Shown here: positions 55,993 to 64,000 of the stretch, in pieces
How the letters are laid out: each line of letters opens with the position of its first letter
Position numbering within the stretch: the first letter of the stretch is position 1
Notes under the pieces: model-generated
Databases searched by the model: none
What the model was told of the DNA's origin: nothing
Seen by the model: only the letters and a program-made list of their open reading frames with translations
Made by a program: the position numbers and the translations under genes
DNA from: Desulfobacter hydrogenophilus
GTDB lineage: Bacteria > Desulfobacterota > Desulfobacteria > Desulfobacterales > Desulfobacteraceae
Assembly: GCF_004319545.1 (NCBI RefSeq)
Contig: NZ_CP036313.1
Span: forward strand, 1,127,501-1,191,500
Reading direction: 5' to 3'
DNA: 64,000 nucleotides

Positions 55993-56877
55993 ATGAGCAG
56001 ATCCTCCTATGTTGATTTACATACTCATACAGCATATACGCATAATAACGGGTTGAGTTCTGTCAGTGCCCTTGTAGAAAGGGCAGTGTTATATAACATG
56101 GATGCATTGGCGATTACGGACAGTGGAAATGTTTCCGGAGTACCGGAGTTCTATAACGCATGTATTCGTTCGGGTATAAAACCAATCATCGGATTGGGTT
56201 TTTACTTTGCTGATGACTCCCGTTTTTTCCAAAGTACCCACAAATATCACCTCGTTCTTCTGGCAGAAAACAGTACTGGTTTTATGCACCTGTTAGCATT
56301 GGCAGAACGTTCGTTTACAGAAGGGTTTTATAAGCGTCCGAGGATTGATTTTGAGTTGCTTGAGATGTATTATGACGGTCTTATTTGCCTTACGGGCGGT
56401 CTCGGGGGCATCGTTGATAAATATTTATATGCCCAGAAAAAAAGAGAGGCAGTCTGTTTTGTCCAAAAATGTTTATCTCTTTTTGGTGATGAACATTTTT
56501 TTCTGGAGCTACAGGATAATGGACTGAAAAAAAATAAGGAAATGATTGCCGAGCTGATAGAATTGTCCAAGGAAACAGGTGCGCAATGTGTGGTCAGCGG
56601 CGGAAGTTTTTATGTAGATAAAGAAGATGCCCTTGAATGTAATGAACTTCGTGCAGCACATGGTAATAATCAATTATATGGCGATGGGTACTATTTTAAA
56701 TCCCTGGAAGAAATGTCGTCCCTGTTTTCAATGGTTCCTCATGCGGTACAGGCAAGTAGAGCAATTGCTGACAGATGCACGGTTTTGTTAGATATGGATA
56801 AATGCAGTAAAATATCACGAAATGATGATGACTTGTCGATCATCAGGCAGCTGCAAGGGTGTATTACTCAACAATAA
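55993..56877 (+). CDS. stand-alone DnaE-type PHP-domain protein, metal site degraded
   Basis: This 294-residue protein aligns by eye with the N-terminal PHP domain of DNA polymerase III alpha and nothing more: VDLHTHTAYT (7-16), ALAITDSGN (38-46), IKPIIG, YHLVLLAEN, RSFTEGFYKRPRID, FFLELQDNGL, FKSLEEMSSLF, AIADRC. No polymerase domain follows. His10 and His12 remain. The usual His of TDHGN is Ser44, the Glu of IIGxE is Gly69, and the NDxHY site reads GGSFY, so several metal ligands are gone. It is probably a binding or regulatory protein rather than a nuclease/phosphatase. A GAAAGGA site precedes the ATG. Confidence 0.85.
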   Translation: MSRSSYVDLHTHTAYTHNNGLSSVSALVERAVLYNMDALAITDSGNVSGVPEFYNACIRSGIKPIIGLGFYFADDSRFFQSTHKYHLVLLAENSTGFMHLLALAERSFTEGFYKRPRIDFELLEMYYDGLICLTGGLGGIVDKYLYAQKKREAVCFVQKCLSLFGDEHFFLELQDNGLKKNKEMIAELIELSKETGAQCVVSGGSFYVDKEDALECNELRAAHGNNQLYGDGYYFKSLEEMSSLFSMVPHAVQASRAIADRCTVLLDMDKCSKISRNDDDLSIIRQLQGCITQQ

Positions 56878-56898
56878 AGTTTATGTAATTCTAATAAA

Positions 56899-57789
56899 AT
56901 GTCAAAAAATAGTATGAGATACGAAGGCCCCATATATCGTCCACCCAGTGAAGCGGATTCACTTTTAATTCAGGCCACGGTCGGATGCCCTCACAATAAA
57001 TGCACTTTTTGCACGATTTATAAAAATGGCCCACGTTTCAAAATCAGACCTGTTCAAGATATTATGGAAGATATAGATTCTGCATCCAAAACATATGGAC
57101 CTAACGTCAAAACGCTATTTTTCCCGGCAGGAAATACCATTGCGATGAGAACGGATAACTTGGCCGCGATCTGTATCTATGCCCGCAAAATTTTTCCTGA
57201 TTTAGAACGGATAACGGTCTATGGCTCGTCCCAATATATCCATAAAAAAGGACGAAGTGGTCTAAAACAATTGGCAGAGGCCGGGTTAAATCGTATCCAT
57301 GTGGGTCTTGAATCCGGAAATGATGAGATTCTGCGCTATGTGAAAAAAGGAGTAGATGCCAAACGTCAAATCGAGGCAGGTCAGTGGGTCGTTGCCGCTG
57401 GATTAGAGTTAAGTCTCTATGTTGTATTGGGATTGGGGGGCGCGGGGTTGACAGAGCCGCATGCAGACGCTACGGCAAATGCACTTAATCAGATTAATCC
57501 CGACTTCATCAGGCTTAGAACGTTTGTACCGAAGATCAACACACCAATCTTGGATGAAGTTGAGTCCGGCAAATTTAAAATGCTGGGGCCACATGGTATT
57601 CTAAAAGAGACCGAACGCTTAGTCCGACAGTTAGAAGTGACGTCCTATTTAGCCAGTGATCATTACACAAATTATATTGATGTTCATGGTAAACTGCCAG
57701 AATCGAAAAACCCAATGATCGAGCAGATTAGAGCAGCATGCAAACGACCTGAATCGCAATTTCGGCCTTTTTTTATTGGAGATCAATAA
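56899..57789 (+). CDS. radical SAM protein
   Basis: This 296-residue radical SAM enzyme has cluster cysteines Cys30, Cys35 and Cys38 in GCPHNKCTFC, a CX4CX2C spacing rather than the commonest CX3CX2C. SAM-binding strands follow (TLFFPAGNTIAM; RIHVGLESGNDEIL; YVVLGLGG). It belongs to a broad COG1032/HemN-like group of unknown reaction. No cobalamin domain or C-terminal extra cluster is seen. It is the last of the three-gene run, 21 bases after the PHP gene, and ends just before a terminator and tRNA-Glu. Confidence 0.85.
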   Translation: MSKNSMRYEGPIYRPPSEADSLLIQATVGCPHNKCTFCTIYKNGPRFKIRPVQDIMEDIDSASKTYGPNVKTLFFPAGNTIAMRTDNLAAICIYARKIFPDLERITVYGSSQYIHKKGRSGLKQLAEAGLNRIHVGLESGNDEILRYVKKGVDAKRQIEAGQWVVAAGLELSLYVVLGLGGAGLTEPHADATANALNQINPDFIRLRTFVPKINTPILDEVESGKFKMLGPHGILKETERLVRQLEVTSYLASDHYTNYIDVHGKLPESKNPMIEQIRAACKRPESQFRPFFIGDQ

Positions 57790-57790
57790 A

Positions 57791-57828
57791 AAAAAGGCCC
57801 TCGCAAAATGTCGAAGGCCTTTATTTTT
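57791..57828. terminator. bidirectional terminator
   Basis: AAAGGCC and GGCCTTT arms with a few extra pairs (CG/CG) lie around an eight-base loop. T-runs follow on both strands. It separates the radical SAM gene from the leftward tRNA-Glu. Confidence 0.75.
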
Positions 57829-57831
57829 AAG

Positions 57832-57909
57832 TGGCGTCCCCAAGGGGATTCGAACCCCTGTCGCAGGCGTGAAAGGCCTGTGTCCTGGACCGGGCTAGAC
57901 GATGGGGAC
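57832..57909 (-). tRNA. tRNA-Glu (TTC)
   Basis: Acceptor GTCCCCA pairs with TGGGGAC. The anticodon stem CAGGC/GCCTG encloses CTTTCAC (anticodon TTC). The T-arm is CAGGG/CCCCT-type around TTCGAAT, and CCA is encoded. The D-arm has the GTCTAGCCCGGTCCAGGAC form usual for bacterial tRNA-Glu. Confidence 0.95.
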
Positions 57910-57934
57910 TTACTTTACGTATATGTAATATAAA

Positions 57935-58010
57935 TGGTGCCCAGGAACAGAATTGAACTGCTGACACGGGGATTTTCAGTCCCCTGCTCTACCGACTGAG
58001 CTACCTGGGC
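57935..58010 (-). tRNA. tRNA-Phe (GAA)
   Basis: Acceptor GCCCAGG pairs with CCTGGGC. The D-arm is GCTC/GAGC, the anticodon stem GGGGA/TCCCC encloses CTGAAAA (anticodon GAA), the T-loop is TTCAATT, and CCA is encoded. It lies 25 bases before tRNA-Glu in the direction of transcription, so the pair is probably one transcript. Confidence 0.95.
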
Positions 58011-58078
58011 CCATGAGCCGATGACATTAATCGAATTTTGAATATCTGTCAATACCTTTTTAAAAGCTGCTGGACAAT

Positions 58079-58112
58079 TAAAGCCCCGGACAAAATTATC
58101 CGGGGCTTTAGC
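58079..58112. terminator. terminator between amt and tRNA-Phe
   Basis: AAAGCCCCGGA and TCCGGGGCTTT pair perfectly around a short AT loop. It lies downstream of the leftward amt gene. Confidence 0.75.
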
Positions 58113-58158
58113 ATATTAGGCCGAAAATTGGGGACGATGTTACGGCTTACCCGTGAGT

Positions 58159-59454
58159 CTATTCAATTTCGAAACCGCGTTCGCCGTGGATGGCATTATC
58201 AAGACCGGATAATTCCTCCTCCGGGTCCACCCTGATTCCGCCGGTGAGTGCTTTGGTAATATAAATGACGATCAGTGTGGCAATGGCGGCAAATGCGGCG
58301 GTGCCGATGACGGACAAAAGCTGGATGCCCAATTGTTTTGCATTGCCGTAAAAAAGGCCAACCGCCCCTTCCGTAACTGTGGGTGTGGCAAAAAGACCGG
58401 TGGCCAAGGCTCCCCAGATGCCGCAAAGCCCATGGATGCCGAAGGCATCAAGGGAATCGTCGTACCCAAGCTTCTGTTTGATTACGGCGACACCCATATA
58501 TCCTAAAACGCCGGCCACTGCGCCAATCGCAAACCCACCGCCAAGGGAGACAAATCCGGCTGCCGGCGTGATACCCACTAAGCCGGCAACTGCGCCGGAG
58601 GCAAGCCCGAGAACCGTGGGCTTGCCGGATATCTTCCACTCAGCGAACAACCAGGCAAGCCCTGCAATGGCTGCTGCAGTGTTGGTGACCATGAACGCGG
58701 ATGCTGCCACGCCGTCGGCGGCCAGTTCGCTGCCTGCATTAAAGCCGAACCAGCCAAACCACAGAAGCCCTGCACCCAGGGCTGTGAATGCAACAGAGGA
58801 AGGGATCATGGCTTCCTTTCCGTAGCCGTTGCGTTTGCCTAAAACCAGGGCCAGCATCAGACCTGAGACACCAGCATTGATGTGGACAACGTTACCGCCG
58901 GCAAAATCCAGAGCGCCGAGGTGATGCATCCATCCCCCGCCCCATGCCCAGTTGCATACGGGTGCATAAACAAAAGTAACCCACAAAATGGTGAACACTA
59001 TCCAGGAGGAAAATTTCATTCTGTCCACAACAGAACCCAGAACAATGGCAATGGCAATGCAGGCAAAGGTCTGCTGAAACAGAACAAAAATTATGGTGGG
59101 AATGGAGCCGGATACCGAATGAATGTCAATGCCGGATAAAAACAGATGATTCAAATTACCGATGAAAAGCGAGTCGCTCTCTCCAAAAGCCAGGGAATAT
59201 CCCCAGGCCACCCAGACCACCGATGCCAGACAATAAGCCACAAGCGTCATGGCAATGGTGTTCAGCAAATTTTTATATCGAGACATACCGCCATAGAACA
59301 GGGCCAGGCCGGCCGGTGTCATCATCATGACAAGGGCTGTGGACATGGTTACCCATGCGGTGTCTCCGCTATCAATCGTGCCGTCTCCGGCCAAAGCCGG
59401 GCATACATTTAACAGGATCAAGCCAACGACAAATGCACAGTGTCTTAACATCAT
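58159..59454 (-). CDS. amt: ammonium transporter
   Basis: This 431-residue Amt/Mep/Rh channel has a signal peptide (about 1-22), then eleven membrane spans. It has the signature region DFAGGNVVHINAGVSGLMLA (about 185-204), with the first pore histidine, and AFGIHGLCGIWGAL carrying the twin-His-type motif near 330. It brings in ammonium under nitrogen limitation. No glnK/glnB lies next to it in the window. It is transcribed leftward from what looks like a sigma-54 promoter (59547-59562), with a hairpin in its leader. Confidence 0.95.
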   Translation of the reverse strand: MMLRHCAFVVGLILLNVCPALAGDGTIDSGDTAWVTMSTALVMMMTPAGLALFYGGMSRYKNLLNTIAMTLVAYCLASVVWVAWGYSLAFGESDSLFIGNLNHLFLSGIDIHSVSGSIPTIIFVLFQQTFACIAIAIVLGSVVDRMKFSSWIVFTILWVTFVYAPVCNWAWGGGWMHHLGALDFAGGNVVHINAGVSGLMLALVLGKRNGYGKEAMIPSSVAFTALGAGLLWFGWFGFNAGSELAADGVAASAFMVTNTAAAIAGLAWLFAEWKISGKPTVLGLASGAVAGLVGITPAAGFVSLGGGFAIGAVAGVLGYMGVAVIKQKLGYDDSLDAFGIHGLCGIWGALATGLFATPTVTEGAVGLFYGNAKQLGIQLLSVIGTAAFAAIATLIVIYITKALTGGIRVDPEEELSGLDNAIHGERGFEIE

Positions 59455-59485
59455 ATTTTCCTTTTCATCGGGTTAATGCGGTTAA

Positions 59486-59512
59486 CTTGCAAAAAAAATC
59501 ATTTTTTGCAAG
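59486..59512 (-). promoter_or_regulatory. palindrome in the amt leader
   Basis: CTTGCAAAAAA and TTTTTTGCAAG are separated by five bases, about 32 bases ahead of the amt start. It could fold in the RNA or bind a regulator. TTGCAAG also occurs in the qmo upstream region. Confidence 0.4.
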
Positions 59513-59546
59513 TACATATTAATAAATAAAATTGTTCTTACATTTT

Positions 59547-59562
59547 TGCAAATGTTATACCA
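59547..59562 (-). promoter_or_regulatory. sigma-54 promoter candidate for amt
   Basis: On the minus strand TGGTATAACATTTGCA fits the -24/-12 consensus (TGGCACG-N4-TTGCA), with GG and GC exactly in register. The start would be about 80 bases ahead of the ATG. RpoN control is well known for ammonium transport genes. Confidence 0.6.
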
Positions 59563-59845
59563 GCTGCGTCCCCTCGGACAGACCCAGCAGGCGCAATTAA
59601 TTGAAATTACAAGGGGAAAAACAGCACAAAATACCACACAACAAATCATCTATAAAATCATAATATTTTTTTTAATCCACAAAAATGTAACCTTGGGCAC
59701 CAAAGAGGCATTCAAAAATGTTATTTTCTATTAGAAAATGCCTTAAGTATCTCTTTATATCTCGGGTTTCAAGCCCAATAGGGGATTATGTTTGGCCCCT
59801 TGGAGAAAGGGGCTGTGCCAAAAAGCACATAATTGTAATTTTATA

Positions 59846-62836
59846 TCAAAGACGACCCACCTGGCTGACGGTTAATGTAATTGCCCCCCACTCATTTTCC
59901 ACCCGGCCGGAAAGTACATATGGATATCCATTATCAAGGACATGGGAAAACCGAATATAGGTCCTGGGAAAAAAGACGGTCTCCACCAAGCCGGTATCAT
60001 CTTCAAAGGTAAGAAATTTCATGGGGTCACCCTGCCTGGTTTTCACAAGCTTGCCTGTAATCAGCCAGCCTGCAAAACATATGTTTCGGCCAACCATATT
60101 GGGCAAATCCACAGCTTTAATCGTGTTGAGATTCTGGAATTTTTCCCTTACCAGCTTCATGGGGTGACAGGCCGCTAAAAAACCCAGCACGACAAATTCC
60201 CGGCGAAGCCGTTGAAGGGGAGGATCCGGAGGCAAATTCGGAATGTCATGCATCTCCGACCCAAACAGATCAAGCCGGTCCGCCATAGACCGTCGACCTG
60301 CTTGCCAGACGCAATATGCCCAGGCTAAAGCCGCACGGCTTGTGCCCGGCAAAAGGCCGTCAAGGCAGCCGCTGTCCGTAAGGGCCCGGGCTTCATCCTC
60401 CCTGGGGGCAACGCGGTTAAAAAAATCAAAGCAGTCTGAAAACATGGCCTTTTCCCGTTCCAGCATAATTCTATCCATGGTTGTCCGACCCAGGGTTTTG
60501 ATGGCAATCAGCCCGACCCGGATCTCATTTTTAAGTCCGGTCCAGCACACCCGGCTGTGCCGGACATCCGGCCCCAGAATCGTTATCCCCATACGCCGGG
60601 CTTCGGACACATAGGCAAAGGTGGAATAAAAGCCGCCCTGGTTGGATATCACTGCTGCCATGAATTGCGCCGGGTAATGGGTTTTTAGATACGCAGCCTG
60701 GAATGAGACCCGGGCATAGGCCGCCGAATGAGCTTTGCAAAAGGAGTAGCCTGAAAATGAGAGAATCATATACCAGATTCTCTCCACAGCGTCCGAAGAA
60801 ACGCCTTTGCTACGCGCACCTTCAAAAAATTCAGCCCTGAAAACCTCAAGTTTTTTGTGTCTGTCTTTTTTGGACATGACCTTGCGCAGTTCATCGGCAC
60901 GGGCATGGGTAAAGCCGGCCAATCGGACCGCAGTCTTTGATACATCCTCCTGAAACACCATGATGCCGAAGGTCTCGTCCAAAAGCCCTTCCATTAAAGA
61001 ATGAAGCGGTTCACAGACACCTGAATGGAGGCGTTGAAGATACGCATTTATAAATTCGTTGGCAGCGGGCCGGATAATACTGGAATGAATGACCAGATGG
61101 CGAAAATCACCCTGACCGGATTTTTTCTGAAGCAGGCGCATGGCAGGGCTTTCAATATAAAAACAGCCCATGGTACGGCCCTGGGCCACCTGCTGCTGGG
61201 TGGCCGGGTCATCTTCCGGGTCAATGTCCTGGAAATCCGTAAATTGCCCTTGGGTATCCCGGATTGAGGCAACACAGTCTCTGATGACACCCAGGCTGCG
61301 GTTGCCCAAAAGATCTATCTTGACAAGGCCTGCGGCTTCGGCACCCTCTTTTTCCCATTGGATGACAGGAATGCCCTTGGGGGCATCTTCCACGGGGGCA
61401 TAGGTGTCAATGGAGCCTGGGGTGATAACAACGCCCCCCGGATGAACCGACAGATGCCTGGGGGTTTCGATAAGTCTGTTTGCAAGGCAAATGATCCTTG
61501 ACCAGGGATCAGCCAACTGCCCTGATTTCCCGAGATGTTCAGAATCTAATGCATTGCTGCCCCTTAGAAATGAAACCTCCCGGCACAGCCGGGAAATTCC
61601 CAGCTTTATTTCAGCTTCGGGCAGGCCAAATACCCGGGCGGTTTCCCGTACTGCCATCCGGGGCTGGAACAGGATGTGGCTTGCCACCATGGCAGACCGG
61701 CCTTTAAACCGGTTCAACACATGCTTGAGCACGGCATCCCGTTCATCCCATGCAAAATCCACATCAATGTCCGGGGGATCCCGGCGTTCCGGATTGAGAA
61801 ACCGTTCAAAATAAAGGTTGTGCTTGATGGGACAGACATTGGTGATGCCCAGACAATATGCCACGATGGACCCAGCGCCGGAGCCCCTGCCGCAGGTGCG
61901 AGAGGCTTGCTTTACAATATCAGCAACCACCAGGAAATAGGCGGAAAAACGTGTTTGTTCAATGATGGCCAATTCGTGGTCAATGCGCGTGAGCACCCGC
62001 CCCGAAAGGCTTGGCCCATACCGTTTGATGGCGCCCACCATGGTTTTTTCCCGGAGCAGCCCCGTGCAGGTCTGCCCCAAAGGCGGTGTGTACGGGGGCA
62101 TGACAATACCAAAGCCAGGGCCTGTGAATTCAAGACGTTCTGCCAGAACCCGAGTGGCGGTTACGGCTTCGGGCATGGCGGCAAATTTGCAGACGTAGTG
62201 GTCGGGGCTGCCTAAAAATGCGTTAGCGGGTGCCATCTGCCCCAAAGGAGGCCGGGACAGGCTGGTTTTGGTAGCAATGACCCGCAACAGGGTATGGATC
62301 CCATGATCCTGTGGGGATAAGAAATAACTGTCCGGGGCAGCCACTAAAGGGCAGTTTGCCACCCGGGCCGCACGGCACAGGGGGTGATGCAGGGAAACCG
62401 GTACGCGTCCGATAGAGGCTGCGATATCCAGAGCCATACCCTGGCGGGAAAGTGTGTGCCAATGGGTCAGGCATTGGACAGACGGGGTCAAAAGGACCAG
62501 GCCCTGTCCAAGGGGCGGCACGGCCTGTGCCAGGTTAAAGTCCGGGTCCCTGTGGCGTCGGGTAAGCAGCCTGCACAAATTGGCGTACCCCGTGTTGTTT
62601 TTCACCAGTGCCACAACTTTGGTGCCCGCCTTCGGGTCAGTGATTTCAGCACCCACCACGGGTCGTAAATCAAATTCGGCACAGGCATCGAGGAACGGCC
62701 ACAGACCGTAAAGATTATTGGTGTCTGTCAGGGCCAAAGCGTTATAACCCAAAGCCTTTGCCCGGGCGCACAAATCCCGGACCCCTGGAACACCCCGCAT
62801 CAACGAGTAGTGGGAGTGAACTGCCAGCGGGATCAT
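59846..62836 (-). CDS. dnaE2: error-prone DNA polymerase III alpha subunit (DnaE2/ImuC)
   Basis: This 996-residue C-family polymerase is used for damage-induced mutagenesis. The N-terminal PHP domain is at 1-200 (PLAVHSHYSLMRG; LALTDTNNLYG). The palm active-site aspartates lie in PPDIDVDFAW (about 350). The thumb and fingers have GSGAGSIVAYCLGI and RTCGRG, and there is an OB-fold C-terminus. It lacks a beta-clamp-rich long tail and has the reduced size typical of DnaE2 (about 1000-1080). It overlaps imuB by four bases (ATGA), so the two are made together. An SOS box would lie outside the window. Confidence 0.94.
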   Translation of the reverse strand: MIPLAVHSHYSLMRGVPGVRDLCARAKALGYNALALTDTNNLYGLWPFLDACAEFDLRPVVGAEITDPKAGTKVVALVKNNTGYANLCRLLTRRHRDPDFNLAQAVPPLGQGLVLLTPSVQCLTHWHTLSRQGMALDIAASIGRVPVSLHHPLCRAARVANCPLVAAPDSYFLSPQDHGIHTLLRVIATKTSLSRPPLGQMAPANAFLGSPDHYVCKFAAMPEAVTATRVLAERLEFTGPGFGIVMPPYTPPLGQTCTGLLREKTMVGAIKRYGPSLSGRVLTRIDHELAIIEQTRFSAYFLVVADIVKQASRTCGRGSGAGSIVAYCLGITNVCPIKHNLYFERFLNPERRDPPDIDVDFAWDERDAVLKHVLNRFKGRSAMVASHILFQPRMAVRETARVFGLPEAEIKLGISRLCREVSFLRGSNALDSEHLGKSGQLADPWSRIICLANRLIETPRHLSVHPGGVVITPGSIDTYAPVEDAPKGIPVIQWEKEGAEAAGLVKIDLLGNRSLGVIRDCVASIRDTQGQFTDFQDIDPEDDPATQQQVAQGRTMGCFYIESPAMRLLQKKSGQGDFRHLVIHSSIIRPAANEFINAYLQRLHSGVCEPLHSLMEGLLDETFGIMVFQEDVSKTAVRLAGFTHARADELRKVMSKKDRHKKLEVFRAEFFEGARSKGVSSDAVERIWYMILSFSGYSFCKAHSAAYARVSFQAAYLKTHYPAQFMAAVISNQGGFYSTFAYVSEARRMGITILGPDVRHSRVCWTGLKNEIRVGLIAIKTLGRTTMDRIMLEREKAMFSDCFDFFNRVAPREDEARALTDSGCLDGLLPGTSRAALAWAYCVWQAGRRSMADRLDLFGSEMHDIPNLPPDPPLQRLRREFVVLGFLAACHPMKLVREKFQNLNTIKAVDLPNMVGRNICFAGWLITGKLVKTRQGDPMKFLTFEDDTGLVETVFFPRTYIRFSHVLDNGYPYVLSGRVENEWGAITLTVSQVGRL

Positions 62837-64000
62837 GGCACAGCAGGTTCACCCGGCATTCTTAAAGCGGCCCCGAGGGTAATGGCCCCGGAGCCGAACC
62901 GGTCACTGATACGGAAGGCCGCCCGTTGAACCTTACGCGTTTTATCTTTTTTGGGGTCCTTATCCGGCGCCTGGAACAAGTCGGCCTGAACGGGTAAAAC
63001 GAATTGATCTGTCCGGACAGGAACCGTACTGCATGCAAGGCTGATATGCCGGATGCGAACTCTGCGTTGCCAGGTACGTACAAACAGTGCCCATGTCTGA
63101 CTGAACATGAAAAGAGTGTCGTCTCGTATCTGGGTGCATCTGCCATGGTGCTGGATTCCGTCGGCGTAGGACAGGCACAGGTTTAAGTCCCTGGGGCATG
63201 CCCGGCTGCCCGATAGATCCCGGCTGAGTCGCCGGCTTAAAAGGGCAATACAGGCTTTCAGTTCATCTTGCTCGTTGGTATCTGTGGCAAATTCATGATC
63301 AACAACCAGCTCTGATACCAGGCCGGATGCCGAATTTGGGGCAGAACCCGGTTTTACGGGATTGGTGTCTATACCCTGGAGGATCCGGTGAATGAAATAC
63401 GCCCTTTCCGCAAAGGGAATAGCCAGCTGGGCCAGGGTCAGTTGCCGTAGATGACACACGGTTTCAAGATTGAAGCGAGCCGCGATCCGGGCCTCATGGC
63501 GGCTTATACCGGGCAGTTGTTTAAGGGGAAAGGGGGTAAGAAAATCCGCTTCCTCACCAGGCCCCACAATATATTCGCCCAGGGGTTTGACCAGCCGGGT
63601 GGCGGCCTTGGCCACCAATTTATTGGTGGCAAGGGACCAGACAGAATCCAGGCCCATCTGTTTTTTGATTGCTTTTTTCAATCGGAAGGCCACATCCGGG
63701 CCCGGGCCGTAAAGCCTTGTCGTGCCGGTGATATCCAGGAAAAGATGGCCGTCACCCATACCGGACTCCACGGCCGGGGTAAATGCCAAACCCTGCTTGG
63801 TAATCTCTTTCATGGCCTGTGCATACCGGTTGAAACGGGGTGGCAGAACCTTAATGTGCCTGTGTCGGGACAATACTCGTGACAGGGGCATGCGTTTGCG
63901 GATGCCCTCCCGGAAGGCCGGTTCATTCATGTCATACACCACAGCCCGGGGTGCCTCCAGGGGCGCAATGACCACGGGTCTGTCTTTTAAATCCGGAGAG
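62833..64000 (-). CDS. imuB: Y-family polymerase-like protein ImuB, 5' end outside window
   Basis: The frame stays open through the right edge. Before the GTG at 63975 it reads SPDLKDRPVVIAPLEAPRA, a Y-family N-terminal motif, so the gene is partial here. LDITGTTRLYG replaces the catalytic SxDE motif, as in ImuB proteins. The little-finger and C-terminal linker follow. ImuB lacks polymerase activity in other bacteria and bridges ImuA, the clamp and DnaE2. The stop overlaps the dnaE2 start. imuA and a LexA site are expected to the right of the window. Confidence 0.9.
   Translation of the reverse strand, partial: SPDLKDRPVVIAPLEAPRAVVYDMNEPAFREGIRKRMPLSRVLSRHRHIKVLPPRFNRYAQAMKEITKQGLAFTPAVESGMGDGHLFLDITGTTRLYGPGPDVAFRLKKAIKKQMGLDSVWSLATNKLVAKAATRLVKPLGEYIVGPGEEADFLTPFPLKQLPGISRHEARIAARFNLETVCHLRQLTLAQLAIPFAERAYFIHRILQGIDTNPVKPGSAPNSASGLVSELVVDHEFATDTNEQDELKACIALLSRRLSRDLSGSRACPRDLNLCLSYADGIQHHGRCTQIRDDTLFMFSQTWALFVRTWQRRVRIRHISLACSTVPVRTDQFVLPVQADLFQAPDKDPKKDKTRKVQRAAFRISDRFGSGAITLGAALRMPGEPAVP

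Larger units (their letters stand above)
59455..59845. other. amt upstream region, 391 bp
   Basis: There is no gene. It has the amt leader palindrome, a sigma-54 promoter candidate and then AT-rich sequence. A GCCCC/GGGGC hairpin near 59795-59814 lies just past dnaE2 without a clear T-run, so it is a weak terminator candidate. Confidence 0.5.

Overview
The window comes from a sulfate-reducing deltaproteobacterium, most likely of the Desulfobacterales (Desulfobacter/Desulfobacula-like). The main evidence is an adjacent aprBA (APS reductase) and qmoABC (quinone-interacting membrane oxidoreductase) block. Phosphate acetyltransferase, many Fe-S proteins and two YkgJ-type cysteine-cluster proteins fit the same picture. 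The assignment rests on gene content read by eye; no search was run.

Positions 1-15700 are accessory and eroded. They hold a RAYT-type transposase abutting an SLC13/TrkA-C permease, an M23 peptidase, fragments of hydrolase and HD-domain genes, two MFS transporters and a DUF393 protein. There is also an IS91-type element carrying its own tyrosine recombinase, a broken endonuclease I gene, a truncated acetyl-CoA hydrolase/transferase start and a complete DUF6399 insertion sequence with 24-bp terminal inverted repeats. A 101-bp coding-like repeat occurs twice here (6306 and 12098).

Positions 16156-38206 are mostly conserved and read leftward. A large translation/RNA cluster runs rimP-nusA-infB-rbfA-truB-rpsO-pnp, followed by an MBL-fold hydrolase. 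Beyond it lies an RND efflux operon (outer-membrane factor, adaptor, pump) whose last gene is, unusually, a DUF362 ferredoxin-like protein. Upstream of rimP come tRNA-Gly and infC-rpmI-rplT-pheST. infC appears to start at a rare AUA codon.

Positions 38307-45569 hold a nucleoside deaminase, dgt, two YkgJ-family proteins, pta, a LysR regulator and an SDR-family protein lacking the catalytic lysine.

Positions 45570-53661 are the dissimilatory sulfate reduction core. aprBA and qmoABC are separated by a terminator. AprBA reduces APS to sulfite and AMP, and QmoABC links the menaquinone pool to it. The apr promoter region has two palindromes directly upstream of a -35 box.

Positions 53821-59454 contain an OmpA-type lipoprotein and an AT-rich three-gene run: an AlaA-like aminotransferase, a stand-alone DnaE-type PHP domain with degraded metal ligands, and a radical SAM protein. 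Two tRNAs (Glu, Phe) follow, then an ammonium transporter read leftward from a good sigma-54 promoter candidate.

Positions 59846-64000 carry the SOS mutagenesis pair dnaE2 and imuB, with imuB running off the right edge. No CRISPR array or rRNA was seen. The least explained unit is the PHP/aminotransferase/radical SAM run.
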